DNA of 64,000 bases from positions 930,001-994,000 of the forward strand of contig NZ_CP046914.1 in NCBI RefSeq assembly GCF_009789675.1, written 5' to 3'. The notes under the pieces were generated by a model that was given only the letters and a program-made list of their open reading frames with translations, did no database searches and was not told the DNA's origin. This stretch comes from Paraburkholderia acidisoli. Lineage in GTDB: Bacteria > Pseudomonadota > Gammaproteobacteria > Burkholderiales > Burkholderiaceae. A program made the position numbers and the translations under genes. Shown here piece after piece: positions 52,433-59,290 of this stretch (positions within the stretch are counted from its first letter, which is position 1; the number at the start of each line of letters is the position of its first letter).

Positions 52433-53911
52433 TCACGCCATTTTCGCGACCAGCTCGCCGAGCGTCCTGAGCGCCGCTTCGGTCTGCGCGGTCCATGGGT
52501 AGCTGTAATTGAGGCGGATGTAATGGTGATACTCATTGCGCATCGAGAACATATAACCCGGCCCGATGGTGATGCCCTGCGCGAGCGCCGCCTGATAGAG
52601 CCGCATCGAATCCACGCGCGGCGGCAATTCCACCCACAGCACGTAGCCGCCTTGCGGTTCCGAGCTGCGCGTGCCCGCCGGAAAGAAGCGCTCGACCATG
52701 GCGCGCATGAGCCGCGCTTGCTGCCGGTAGAAGCGCCGCACGCGCCGCAAATGCCGATCATAACCGTCGTGCCGCAGGTAGTCGGCGAGCGCGACTTGCG
52801 GCACCGAAGGCGTGGTGAGCGTGTTGAGGAACTTGAGCTTCTCGACCTGCGCGCGATACCGCCCCGGCAACGCCCAGCCAATCCGATACGACGCCGACAA
52901 ACTCTTGGAAAACGACGCGCAATGCAGCACGAGCCCGCGCGTGTCGAACTGCTTGAGCGAGGACGGCCGCGTCTCGCCGAAATACAGCTCCTGGTACACG
53001 TCGTTTTCGATCACCGGCAAGTCGTGCGCCTCGGCAAGCGCCACGAGCCGCGCCTTGTTCAGGTCGGGCATGCGAAAGCCGAGCGGATTCTGGAAGTTCG
53101 GCATCACCATGCACGCGGCCACCTTCTGCTGCGCGAGCACGCGTTCGAGCGCGTCGAGGTCGATGCCGGTGCCCGCATGCGTGGGCACTTCGATCGCCCG
53201 CATGCCGAGACGCTCGATCGCGTGCAGCATCGCGTAGTACGTGGGCGACTCCACCGCCACCGTGTCGCCCGGCTTCGCCACCGCCTGCAGGCTCAGGTTG
53301 ATGGCCTCGGTCGCGCCCACGGTCACGACGATTTCCTCGGGATCGACGCTCACGCCGTTTTCGGCGTAACGCCGCGCGATCTGGCGAATCAGTTCGGGAT
53401 TGCCGGGCGGCAGATCGTCGATGAGATTCCAGCTCGCGTGGCGCCGCGCAATGGCGTTCGCGTACTGATTGATGCGCCGCCAGGGGAACAGCGCCGGGTC
53501 GGGATACGGCGAGCCGAGCGGCACCGCGTCCTGCGCGCCAATGCTGCGCAGCGTGGAAAGCACCAGCCGGCTCACGTCGACGGAAGCCGGCGCGGGCGCC
53601 TTCGACACGCCCGCGCGGCGCGGCTTGAGCGCACCGGCCGCGCGCGCATCGGCGGCGGTTTGGCGGCCCGGTGGCGCGGCCGCCACGCTGCGCGCCTTCA
53701 CGAAATAGCCCGACTGCGGCCGCGATTCGATCACGCCGCGGCTTTCCAGCAGCGCATACGCGTGCAACACGGTCTTGATGCTCACGCCGTGCTGCTGGCT
53801 CGCCCGCCGCACCGAAAGAACGCGCTCGCCGGGACCGAACACGCCGCGCTGCACGGCGGCCTCGATATCGTCGGCGAGTTGTTCGTAGCGGGTCACGGGC
53901 GAGACGGTCAC
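52433..53911 (-). CDS. MocR-family regulator (GntR winged helix plus PLP aminotransferase domain)
   Basis: About 492 residues. The GntR winged helix comes first (YEQLADDIEAAVQRGVFGPG; SVRRASQQHGVSIKTVLHAY), an Ala/Pro-rich linker follows (about residues 75-110), then a fold-type I aminotransferase domain with VGATEAINLSLQAVAKPGDT, NDVYQELYFGETRP and the PLP lysine in HCASFSKSLSASYRIGW. MocR proteins use a PLP-ligand adduct as signal. The start is uncertain: GTG at 53911 or 53896, neither with a clear ribosome site. Divergent from the YdeP-type oxidoreductase gene, its most likely target. Confidence 0.88.
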   Translation of the reverse strand: MTVSPVTRYEQLADDIEAAVQRGVFGPGERVLSVRRASQQHGVSIKTVLHAYALLESRGVIESRPQSGYFVKARSVAAAPPGRQTAADARAAGALKPRRAGVSKAPAPASVDVSRLVLSTLRSIGAQDAVPLGSPYPDPALFPWRRINQYANAIARRHASWNLIDDLPPGNPELIRQIARRYAENGVSVDPEEIVVTVGATEAINLSLQAVAKPGDTVAVESPTYYAMLHAIERLGMRAIEVPTHAGTGIDLDALERVLAQQKVAACMVMPNFQNPLGFRMPDLNKARLVALAEAHDLPVIENDVYQELYFGETRPSSLKQFDTRGLVLHCASFSKSLSASYRIGWALPGRYRAQVEKLKFLNTLTTPSVPQVALADYLRHDGYDRHLRRVRRFYRQQARLMRAMVERFFPAGTRSSEPQGGYVLWVELPPRVDSMRLYQAALAQGITIGPGYMFSMRNEYHHYIRLNYSYPWTAQTEAALRTLGELVAKMA

Positions 53912-54073
53912 GGTGCGCGGCGAAAAGCGGCAGGCCAAAACCCGCAGTCTAAGACAAATCGCCGCAACTGTACTCCTTGCTTTTCGGTTTTTCTGTGATC
54001 TCCGGCGCAGCAGGAACACAGTAGCCTTGGGTCATCGGGCAGACCGCCCTCGCCTAACGCACTGAATCGCACC

Positions 54074-56416
54074 ATGAAGAAGCCGCAAGGTCGCATCGAG
54101 CCGTATCACCACCCCGCCGCAGGCTGGGGCGCGCTCAAGCAGGTCGCCATCAACCTCATCAAGGAAAAGGTGACGGGCGGCGACTACCGCATGCTGCTCA
54201 AGCAGAACCAGCCCAATGGCTTCGACTGCCCCGGCTGCGCGTGGCCCGACCGCGAGCACGCCTCGACGTTCGAATTCTGCGAAAACGGCGTCAAGGCCGT
54301 GGCGGCGGAAGCAACCAGCAAGCGCGTGACGCCGGACTTCTTCGCGGCGCACACGGTCAGCGAACTGATGGCGCAATCGGACTACGAACTGGAACAGCAC
54401 GGCCGTCTCACCGACCCCATGGTCTACGACGCCGCGCAGGACCGTTACGTGCCGATCGACTGGAACGCCGCGTTCGAACTGATCGCGAAGCACCTCAAGG
54501 CGCTCGACGATCCGAACCGCGCCGCGTTCTACACCTCGGGCCGCGCGAGCAACGAAGCCGCGTTCCTGTACCAGCTGTTCGTGCGCATGTACGGCACCAA
54601 CAACTTCCCCGACTGCTCGAACATGTGCCACGAAGCCACCAGCCGCGGCTTGCCGGGCACGGTCGGCATCGGCAAGGGCACGGTCACGCTCGACGACTTC
54701 GAACACGCCGACACGCTCTTGATCTTCGGCCAGAATCCGGCGACGAATCACCCGCGCATGCTGGGCGAGCTGCGCGAATGCGCGAAGCGCGGCGCGACCA
54801 TCGTCTCGATCAATCCGCTCAAGGAGCGCGGCCTCGAACGTTTCGCGAGCCCGCAGCACACGCTCGACATGCTTTCGCCGAAGGGCGTGCAGATCAGCTC
54901 GGTGTTCATCCGCCCGCGCGTGGGCGGCGACTTCGCGCTCATCAAGGGCGTGGCCAAGCGCGTGATCGAGCTCGACGACGAAGCGCTCGCGCAAGGCACG
55001 GAACGCATTCTCGACGTTGGCTTCATCGCCGAACACACGGTGAATTTCGACGCCTTCGCCGCCGACCTGCGCGCCGAATCGTGGTCGACGATCGTGGCCG
55101 AAGCGGGCCTGGCCGTCGACGAAATCCTCAAGCTCGCCGACATCTACGTGAAGGGCAAGGCCGTCATTTCGACGTGGGGCATGGGCATCACGCAGCACAA
55201 GAATTCGGTGGCCACGATCCAGCTGCTCTCGAATCTGATGATGATGCGCGGCAATATCGGCCGTCGCGGCGCGGGCCTGTGCCCGGTGCGCGGCCATTCG
55301 AACGTGCAGGGCGACCGCACGGTCGGCATCGAGGAAAAGCCCACCCAGGCGTTTCTCGACCGTCTCGCGAAGGCCTACGATTTCGAGCCGCCGCGCGAAC
55401 ACGGCTACGACGTGGTCGAGACCATTCACGCGATGCTCGAAGGCCACGTGAAGGTGTTCATCGGTCTGGGCGGCAACTTCGCGATCGCCACGCCCGACAC
55501 GCCGCGCACCTTCGACGCGATGCGCTCGTGCGCGCTCACCGTGCACGTGACCACCAAGCTCAACCGCAGCCACCTGATTCACGGCCAGGACGCGCTGATT
55601 CTGCCCACGCTCGGCCGCACCGAAATCGACACGCAGAACGGCGTGGCGCAAGGCGTGACCGTGGAAGACTCGATGAGCATGGTGCACATCTCGTACGGCA
55701 TGAATCGCCCGGCATCGGCCAATCTGCTTTCGGAAATCGCTATCGTCGCGCGCATGGCGCACGCCACACTCGGCAGCGACAAGGTCGACTGGCTCGATCT
55801 GGCTTCCGACTACGCGAAGATTCGCGACGGCATCGAGCAGGTGTTCGACGGTTTCCAGAACTACAACGAGCGCCTGAAGAAGCCGGGCGGCTTTCATCTG
55901 GGCGTGGCCTCGCGCGACCGCGTGTGGAAAACGCCCAGCGGCAAGGCGCAATTCGTCGTGCACGGCATCGCGCTCGACACGCCGATCCACCGCGCGCGCG
56001 CCGAACACGGCCAGAAGCTCATGACGCTCATGACCACGCGTTCGCACGATCAGTACAACACCACGATCTACGGTCTCGACGACCGCTATCGCGGCGTGTA
56101 CGGCCTGCGCCGCGTGCTGTTCGCGAACCGCGAAGACCTGACGATGCTCGGCTTCGAGCCGGGCCAGCACGTGGACATCACGAGCGTGTGGGACGACGGC
56201 GTGGTGCGCCACGTGGAAGACTTCATGCTCGTGGAGTACGACATTCCGCGTGGCTGCCTTGGCGCGTACTACCCGGAAACGAATCCGCTCGTGCCGCTTT
56301 CGTCCGTCGCCGACGGTGCGGGCACGCCCACGTCGAAGTCGATTCCCGTGCTGCTGAGCCCGGCGAAATCGGCCACGCTGGGCGCAGACACGGAAGCCCA
56401 CGCCATCGCGGCATAA
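54074..56416 (+). CDS. FdhF/YdeP-family molybdopterin oxidoreductase
   Basis: A 780-residue molybdopterin enzyme of the YdeP branch. GFDCPGCAWPDREHASTFEF near residue 49 carries the N-terminal Cys cluster seen in this branch; cofactor-binding segments include FYTSGRASNEAAFLYQLFVR, DCSNMCHEATSRGLPGTVGI, LLIFGQNPATNHPRMLGELR, STWGMGITQHKNSVATIQLL and KLMTLMTTRSHDQYNTTIYG. In E. coli YdeP is linked to acid resistance; the reaction is unknown. The ATG at 54074 begins the conserved MKKPQGRIEPYHHPAAGWGA. No fdhD or chaperone gene is adjacent. A terminator follows at once. Confidence 0.92.
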   Translation: MKKPQGRIEPYHHPAAGWGALKQVAINLIKEKVTGGDYRMLLKQNQPNGFDCPGCAWPDREHASTFEFCENGVKAVAAEATSKRVTPDFFAAHTVSELMAQSDYELEQHGRLTDPMVYDAAQDRYVPIDWNAAFELIAKHLKALDDPNRAAFYTSGRASNEAAFLYQLFVRMYGTNNFPDCSNMCHEATSRGLPGTVGIGKGTVTLDDFEHADTLLIFGQNPATNHPRMLGELRECAKRGATIVSINPLKERGLERFASPQHTLDMLSPKGVQISSVFIRPRVGGDFALIKGVAKRVIELDDEALAQGTERILDVGFIAEHTVNFDAFAADLRAESWSTIVAEAGLAVDEILKLADIYVKGKAVISTWGMGITQHKNSVATIQLLSNLMMMRGNIGRRGAGLCPVRGHSNVQGDRTVGIEEKPTQAFLDRLAKAYDFEPPREHGYDVVETIHAMLEGHVKVFIGLGGNFAIATPDTPRTFDAMRSCALTVHVTTKLNRSHLIHGQDALILPTLGRTEIDTQNGVAQGVTVEDSMSMVHISYGMNRPASANLLSEIAIVARMAHATLGSDKVDWLDLASDYAKIRDGIEQVFDGFQNYNERLKKPGGFHLGVASRDRVWKTPSGKAQFVVHGIALDTPIHRARAEHGQKLMTLMTTRSHDQYNTTIYGLDDRYRGVYGLRRVLFANREDLTMLGFEPGQHVDITSVWDDGVVRHVEDFMLVEYDIPRGCLGAYYPETNPLVPLSSVADGAGTPTSKSIPVLLSPAKSATLGADTEAHAIAA

Positions 56417-56450
56417 GGTTCGGTCGCGCTCACCCGGTTCGAGCGCGATA

Positions 56451-56487
56451 AAAAAAGCCTCGGCGTTCACCACGCCGAGGCTTTTTT
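56451..56487. terminator. Bidirectional intrinsic terminator
   Basis: A perfect 16-bp stem (56451-56466 with 56472-56487) and a 5-base loop; six A residues begin it and six T residues end it, so it works in both directions for the YdeP-type gene and the chemosensory operon. Confidence 0.93.
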
Positions 56488-56508
56488 CATGCGGGCATCG
56501 CGACCGCT

Positions 56509-56874
56509 TTAGCTCGCGAGCTTGCGGAACGTTTCGAGCACTGCTTCGCCCTTGAAGGGCTTCACGATCCAGCCGCGCACGCCCGCTGCCTTGCCGCGTT
56601 CCTTCATCGCCGGGCTGCTTTCCGTCGTCAGCATGACCACGTTCACGGCCGTGTTCGAGAGTTCGCTGCGGATCTTTTCGACCATCGTGAGGCCGTCCAT
56701 GTTCGGCATGTTCACGTCGCTCACCACGAGCTTCACGCCGGGGTTCGCCTTCAGCTTCGCGAGGCCGTCCTTGCCGTCCACGGCCGTATCGACTTCGAGG
56801 CCGTTCTTGCGCAGAAAGCCGGCCACTTCGTCGCGAACCGTGCTCGAATCGTCCACCACCAGAATCTTTGCCAT
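56509..56874 (-). CDS. CheY-like single-domain response regulator
   Basis: A 121-residue receiver with no output domain. All catalytic residues are present: acidic pocket Asp8-Asp9 (VVDDS), phospho-acceptor Asp53 (SDVNMPNMDG), Thr83 (MLTTES) and Lys105 (IVKPFKGE). AAGGAG lies 9 bases before the ATG at 56874; six residues upstream in frame are probably not translated. It is the last of five same-strand genes and would receive phosphate from the membrane CheA-like kinase, with the two CheX-type proteins as likely phosphatases. Its output partner is unknown. Confidence 0.95.
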   Translation of the reverse strand: MAKILVVDDSSTVRDEVAGFLRKNGLEVDTAVDGKDGLAKLKANPGVKLVVSDVNMPNMDGLTMVEKIRSELSNTAVNVVMLTTESSPAMKERGKAAGVRGWIVKPFKGEAVLETFRKLAS

Positions 56875-56911
56875 GTTGTGCTTCTCCTTCACGCCCGTTA
56901 CGGCGCACTTT

Positions 56912-56961
56912 GGGTCAAAACGTTTGGGTCAAAACCGTCGGGTCGAACCAACGGGTCAAAA
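56912..56961. repeat. Four-copy 13-14-bp direct repeat array around a stop codon
   Basis: GGGTCAAAA begins at 56912 and 56926, a variant GGGTCGAA at 56940, and GGGTCAAAA again at 56953. Spacing is 14, 14 and 13 bases. The last copy includes the TGA stop of the REC-CheX gene; the others fill the 81-base gap before cheY. Confidence 0.85.
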
Positions 56962-57942
56962 TAGTTCGAGTTCGCCGCTTTCCTGCTCTTCCACCGCGGC
57001 GGCGGCGGCTTGCGCGGCCGTTTCGTCGAAGCCTTCGCGCGACCAGCCGAGGCTGAACACGAAGCGCTGATCGATCACGACTTCGCGGCCCGTGTTCGGG
57101 CACGTGAGCCGGTACTTGATGCACAGCTGCGGATTGTCCGAGCCGAACGACAGATAGTGCCGGCGATGGTTGATGAGCAGCGGCACCTGCACCTGCGCGC
57201 GCGTCGTGCCCGCTTCGCTCGTGCCGTTCGCGTTGCCGAGATAGCGATTGCGGAACGCGCCCCACACGAGATTCGTGAGTTCGCCGAGCACGCCGTTGAC
57301 ATCGCGGAAGTCGCTGCTTTCGTCGCGGCCCGGCCGTGCCGGCAACAGTTCGATGAGCGGCGCCTCTTCGGTCTGCATCAGCAGCCAGCCGCGGCACCAC
57401 ATCGTTTCGATCGGGATCAGCGTGAGCACTTCGCCGAAGATGATGCGGTCGCGCACCACGCTCGGCGCGTCCCAGTTCACGTCGAGATCGGGGAACAGGC
57501 CGCGCAGACGCCCGAACGTCATGTCGGTGATGCCGTCGACGAGCGGGTCCGGATAATCGTGCGAAAACACCTGCGCGTCGAGCGCCGTCAGGAGCGAGGC
57601 ATCGTCGGCGTCGCACCAGCTCGCGCGCGAAGCGTCGCGCAGCGTCTCCGGCAGGTCGTCGCTGTTCGTGCCGGCCGAAAGACGCAGCACGATCGGCAGT
57701 TCGGGGCGTTCCGCCTGGAGCGCCACGGCCACGGCCGCCGCCGCTTCGTGCGAGCCGCCGAAGTCCTCGCCGAGCAGCACGCCGCCCAGGTCGTAGTGCG
57801 TCTTGAGTTCGGCGGCAAGCGCGTCGCGGCGCACCGGCACGCACACGCAATGATGTTGTTCGCACAGGCGCGCGATGGCTTGCGCGCGCGCCTCGTCGCT
57901 TTCGAGCAGCAACAGCTTGCTGACCGTCTTGTTCGCGTTCAT
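56956..57942 (-). CDS. Pseudo-receiver fused to CheX/CheC-like phosphatase domain
   Basis: A 328-residue two-domain protein. Residues 1-125 have a receiver fold (KLLLLESDEARAQAIARL), but the phospho-acceptor position reads VLLGEDFGG, without the expected Asp, and the KP motif is missing, so it is a pseudo-receiver. Residues 140-328 resemble CheX/CheC: GVLGELTNLVWGAF carries ExxN (Glu221, Asn224), the phosphatase signature. The extreme C-terminus is GELELF, identical to that of the neighbouring CheX protein. AAAGGA lies 7 bases before the ATG at 57942. It probably docks CheY or the kinase through the dead receiver while the CheX domain dephosphorylates CheY. Confidence 0.83.
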   Translation of the reverse strand: MNANKTVSKLLLLESDEARAQAIARLCEQHHCVCVPVRRDALAAELKTHYDLGGVLLGEDFGGSHEAAAAVAVALQAERPELPIVLRLSAGTNSDDLPETLRDASRASWCDADDASLLTALDAQVFSHDYPDPLVDGITDMTFGRLRGLFPDLDVNWDAPSVVRDRIIFGEVLTLIPIETMWCRGWLLMQTEEAPLIELLPARPGRDESSDFRDVNGVLGELTNLVWGAFRNRYLGNANGTSEAGTTRAQVQVPLLINHRRHYLSFGSDNPQLCIKYRLTCPNTGREVVIDQRFVFSLGWSREGFDETAAQAAAAAVEEQESGELELF

Positions 57943-57998
57943 GGTTCCTTTCTGCTGATGTGCTGCTGAATGTGTTGCTGAGAGTGCTGGCGAACTGC

Positions 57999-58529
57999 TT
58001 AGAAGAGTTCCAGCTCGCCGCCCATGTCCTGCGTTTCCATCGTTGCGGAGACCACGAAATCGAGCGGCGTTTGCGTGCAGACACAGAGCGTCGCGCCGAG
58101 CTTCACGTCGTAGTCGAGCGTGAGCGAGAACGACTGCACATAGTCGGGCTGCAATTCGCGCAGATACGGCAAACACGCGCTGCCGAGCGCATACGGCGTG
58201 GACATGCCGAGGTCGGGAAAATGCTCGACCAGTTGCTGATTCATCGCGCCGCAACAGAGATTGCCGTACTCCATGAAGCATTCGGTGAGCGCGCGCGAGG
58301 CGTCGCCGACGTAATAGCGCCGCGTGCGTTCGTCGTCCTCGAAATGCAACGCGACGATCAGGCGAAACTGCATCGACGAAATAGTCAGGATGACCAGGTT
58401 CTCGCCCTGCGGTTCGTCGCTCGCGCGCGGTACGACTTCACACGACTGCCCTTCCTGCGCGACCAGACGCGTGCGTGCAGCGGCCGTAAAGATCCGCTGA
58501 AAGCTGTCTTTCGCGTGGTCGCCGATCAT
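57999..58529 (-). CDS. CheX/CheC-family CheY-P phosphatase
   Basis: A 176-residue single-domain protein of the CheC/CheX/FliY group. The motif FMEYGNLCCGAMNQQL contains Glu87-x-x-Asn90 and Pro112 lies 22 residues after the Asn, as in the ExxN-x21-P signature of active phosphatases. The C-terminal segment after residue 160 is Thr/Glu-rich and ends GGELELF. The ATG at 58529 overlaps the stop of the MCP-like gene by four bases (ATGA), implying coupled translation. It likely resets the CheY encoded downstream. Confidence 0.88.
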   Translation of the reverse strand: MIGDHAKDSFQRIFTAAARTRLVAQEGQSCEVVPRASDEPQGENLVILTISSMQFRLIVALHFEDDERTRRYYVGDASRALTECFMEYGNLCCGAMNQQLVEHFPDLGMSTPYALGSACLPYLRELQPDYVQSFSLTLDYDVKLGATLCVCTQTPLDFVVSATMETQDMGGELELF

Positions 58530-59272
58530 GCCGGCGCTCCGGCGCGCGACGTTTCGAGTTGCGCGTACAGTTGCGTCGAGGCGGCTTCCACGCTCGCGAG
58601 CGAGGCCGCGATCATCTTGCCGCCCGCCTGGATGTCCTGGAACGTCGAGGCGGTGATCAAATCGTTGCGGTTGAGGCTGTCGCGATAGCTCTTCGAGAGT
58701 TCCTGCGAGCGCGTTGCCAGCGTGCGCACTTCACCCGCCACGATCGAGAAGCCGCGCCCGGCCGCGCCCGCGCGCGCCGCTTCGATCGACGCGTTGAGCG
58801 AGACGATCAGCACGTGGCTCACGATGGCGGACAGCTCCTGATTCTTGCGGTGCATGTCCTGGTTCTGCGCCATCAGCGAGATCATCTGCTCGTGCCAGCG
58901 CTCGAACGTGGACGACATCAGCTTGAGGCGGCCCGCCTCGCTCGCGATATGCGCAACGCGGCTCATGGCGTCGTCGCCGCGCTGGCGTTCGCTCGCGAGC
59001 GCCGCCTCGAGCGCGTCGGCCACGGAGCGGCGCTGCGCGAGTTCGGCGCGCAAAGAGTCGATCTGCGCGTCGAACGCGGCCTGCTGCTGCGCCGCCGCTT
59101 CGTGCTGCCCGGCCGCCAGCGCCTCGGCGTCCGCGAGCGCTTCGGCGTGCGCCGATTGTTGCGCGAGCAACGTGTCGCGCGACGCGCCCTGCGCGCGGCG
59201 GCTCAGCACGAACGCGACGATCGCGGCCAGCACGGCGCCGGCCACGCCTCCCATCAAGTACGGTAAAACCAC
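58526..59272 (-). CDS. Minimal MCP-like signalling protein, single membrane span
   Basis: A 248-residue protein. One N-terminal transmembrane helix (residues 4-23, LPYLMGGVAGAVLAAIVAFV) is followed by a long coiled coil (about 30-110) and a short MCP hairpin with tip SHVLIVSLNASIEAARAG then AAGRGFSIVAGEVRTLATRS (about 152-189). There is no periplasmic sensor, HAMP or methylation helix of normal length. The tip keeps most residues that contact CheA/CheW in classical receptors, but its Gln/Glu-Gly lead-in differs. Encoded 18 bases after the kinase, it is likely an adaptor scaffold for it. Confidence 0.88.
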   Translation of the reverse strand: MVLPYLMGGVAGAVLAAIVAFVLSRRAQGASRDTLLAQQSAHAEALADAEALAAGQHEAAAQQQAAFDAQIDSLRAELAQRRSVADALEAALASERQRGDDAMSRVAHIASEAGRLKLMSSTFERWHEQMISLMAQNQDMHRKNQELSAIVSHVLIVSLNASIEAARAGAAGRGFSIVAGEVRTLATRSQELSKSYRDSLNRNDLITASTFQDIQAGGKMIAASLASVEAASTQLYAQLETSRAGAPA

Positions 59273-59290
59273 GGCAACCCCCGACTGCGC

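Noticed and set aside
54032..56908. Very long minus-strand open frame (about 950 codons) opposite the YdeP-type gene
   Set aside because: Its translation is His/Arg/Ala-rich with no domain; it is the mirror of a GC-rich gene whose own frame carries clear molybdopterin motifs.
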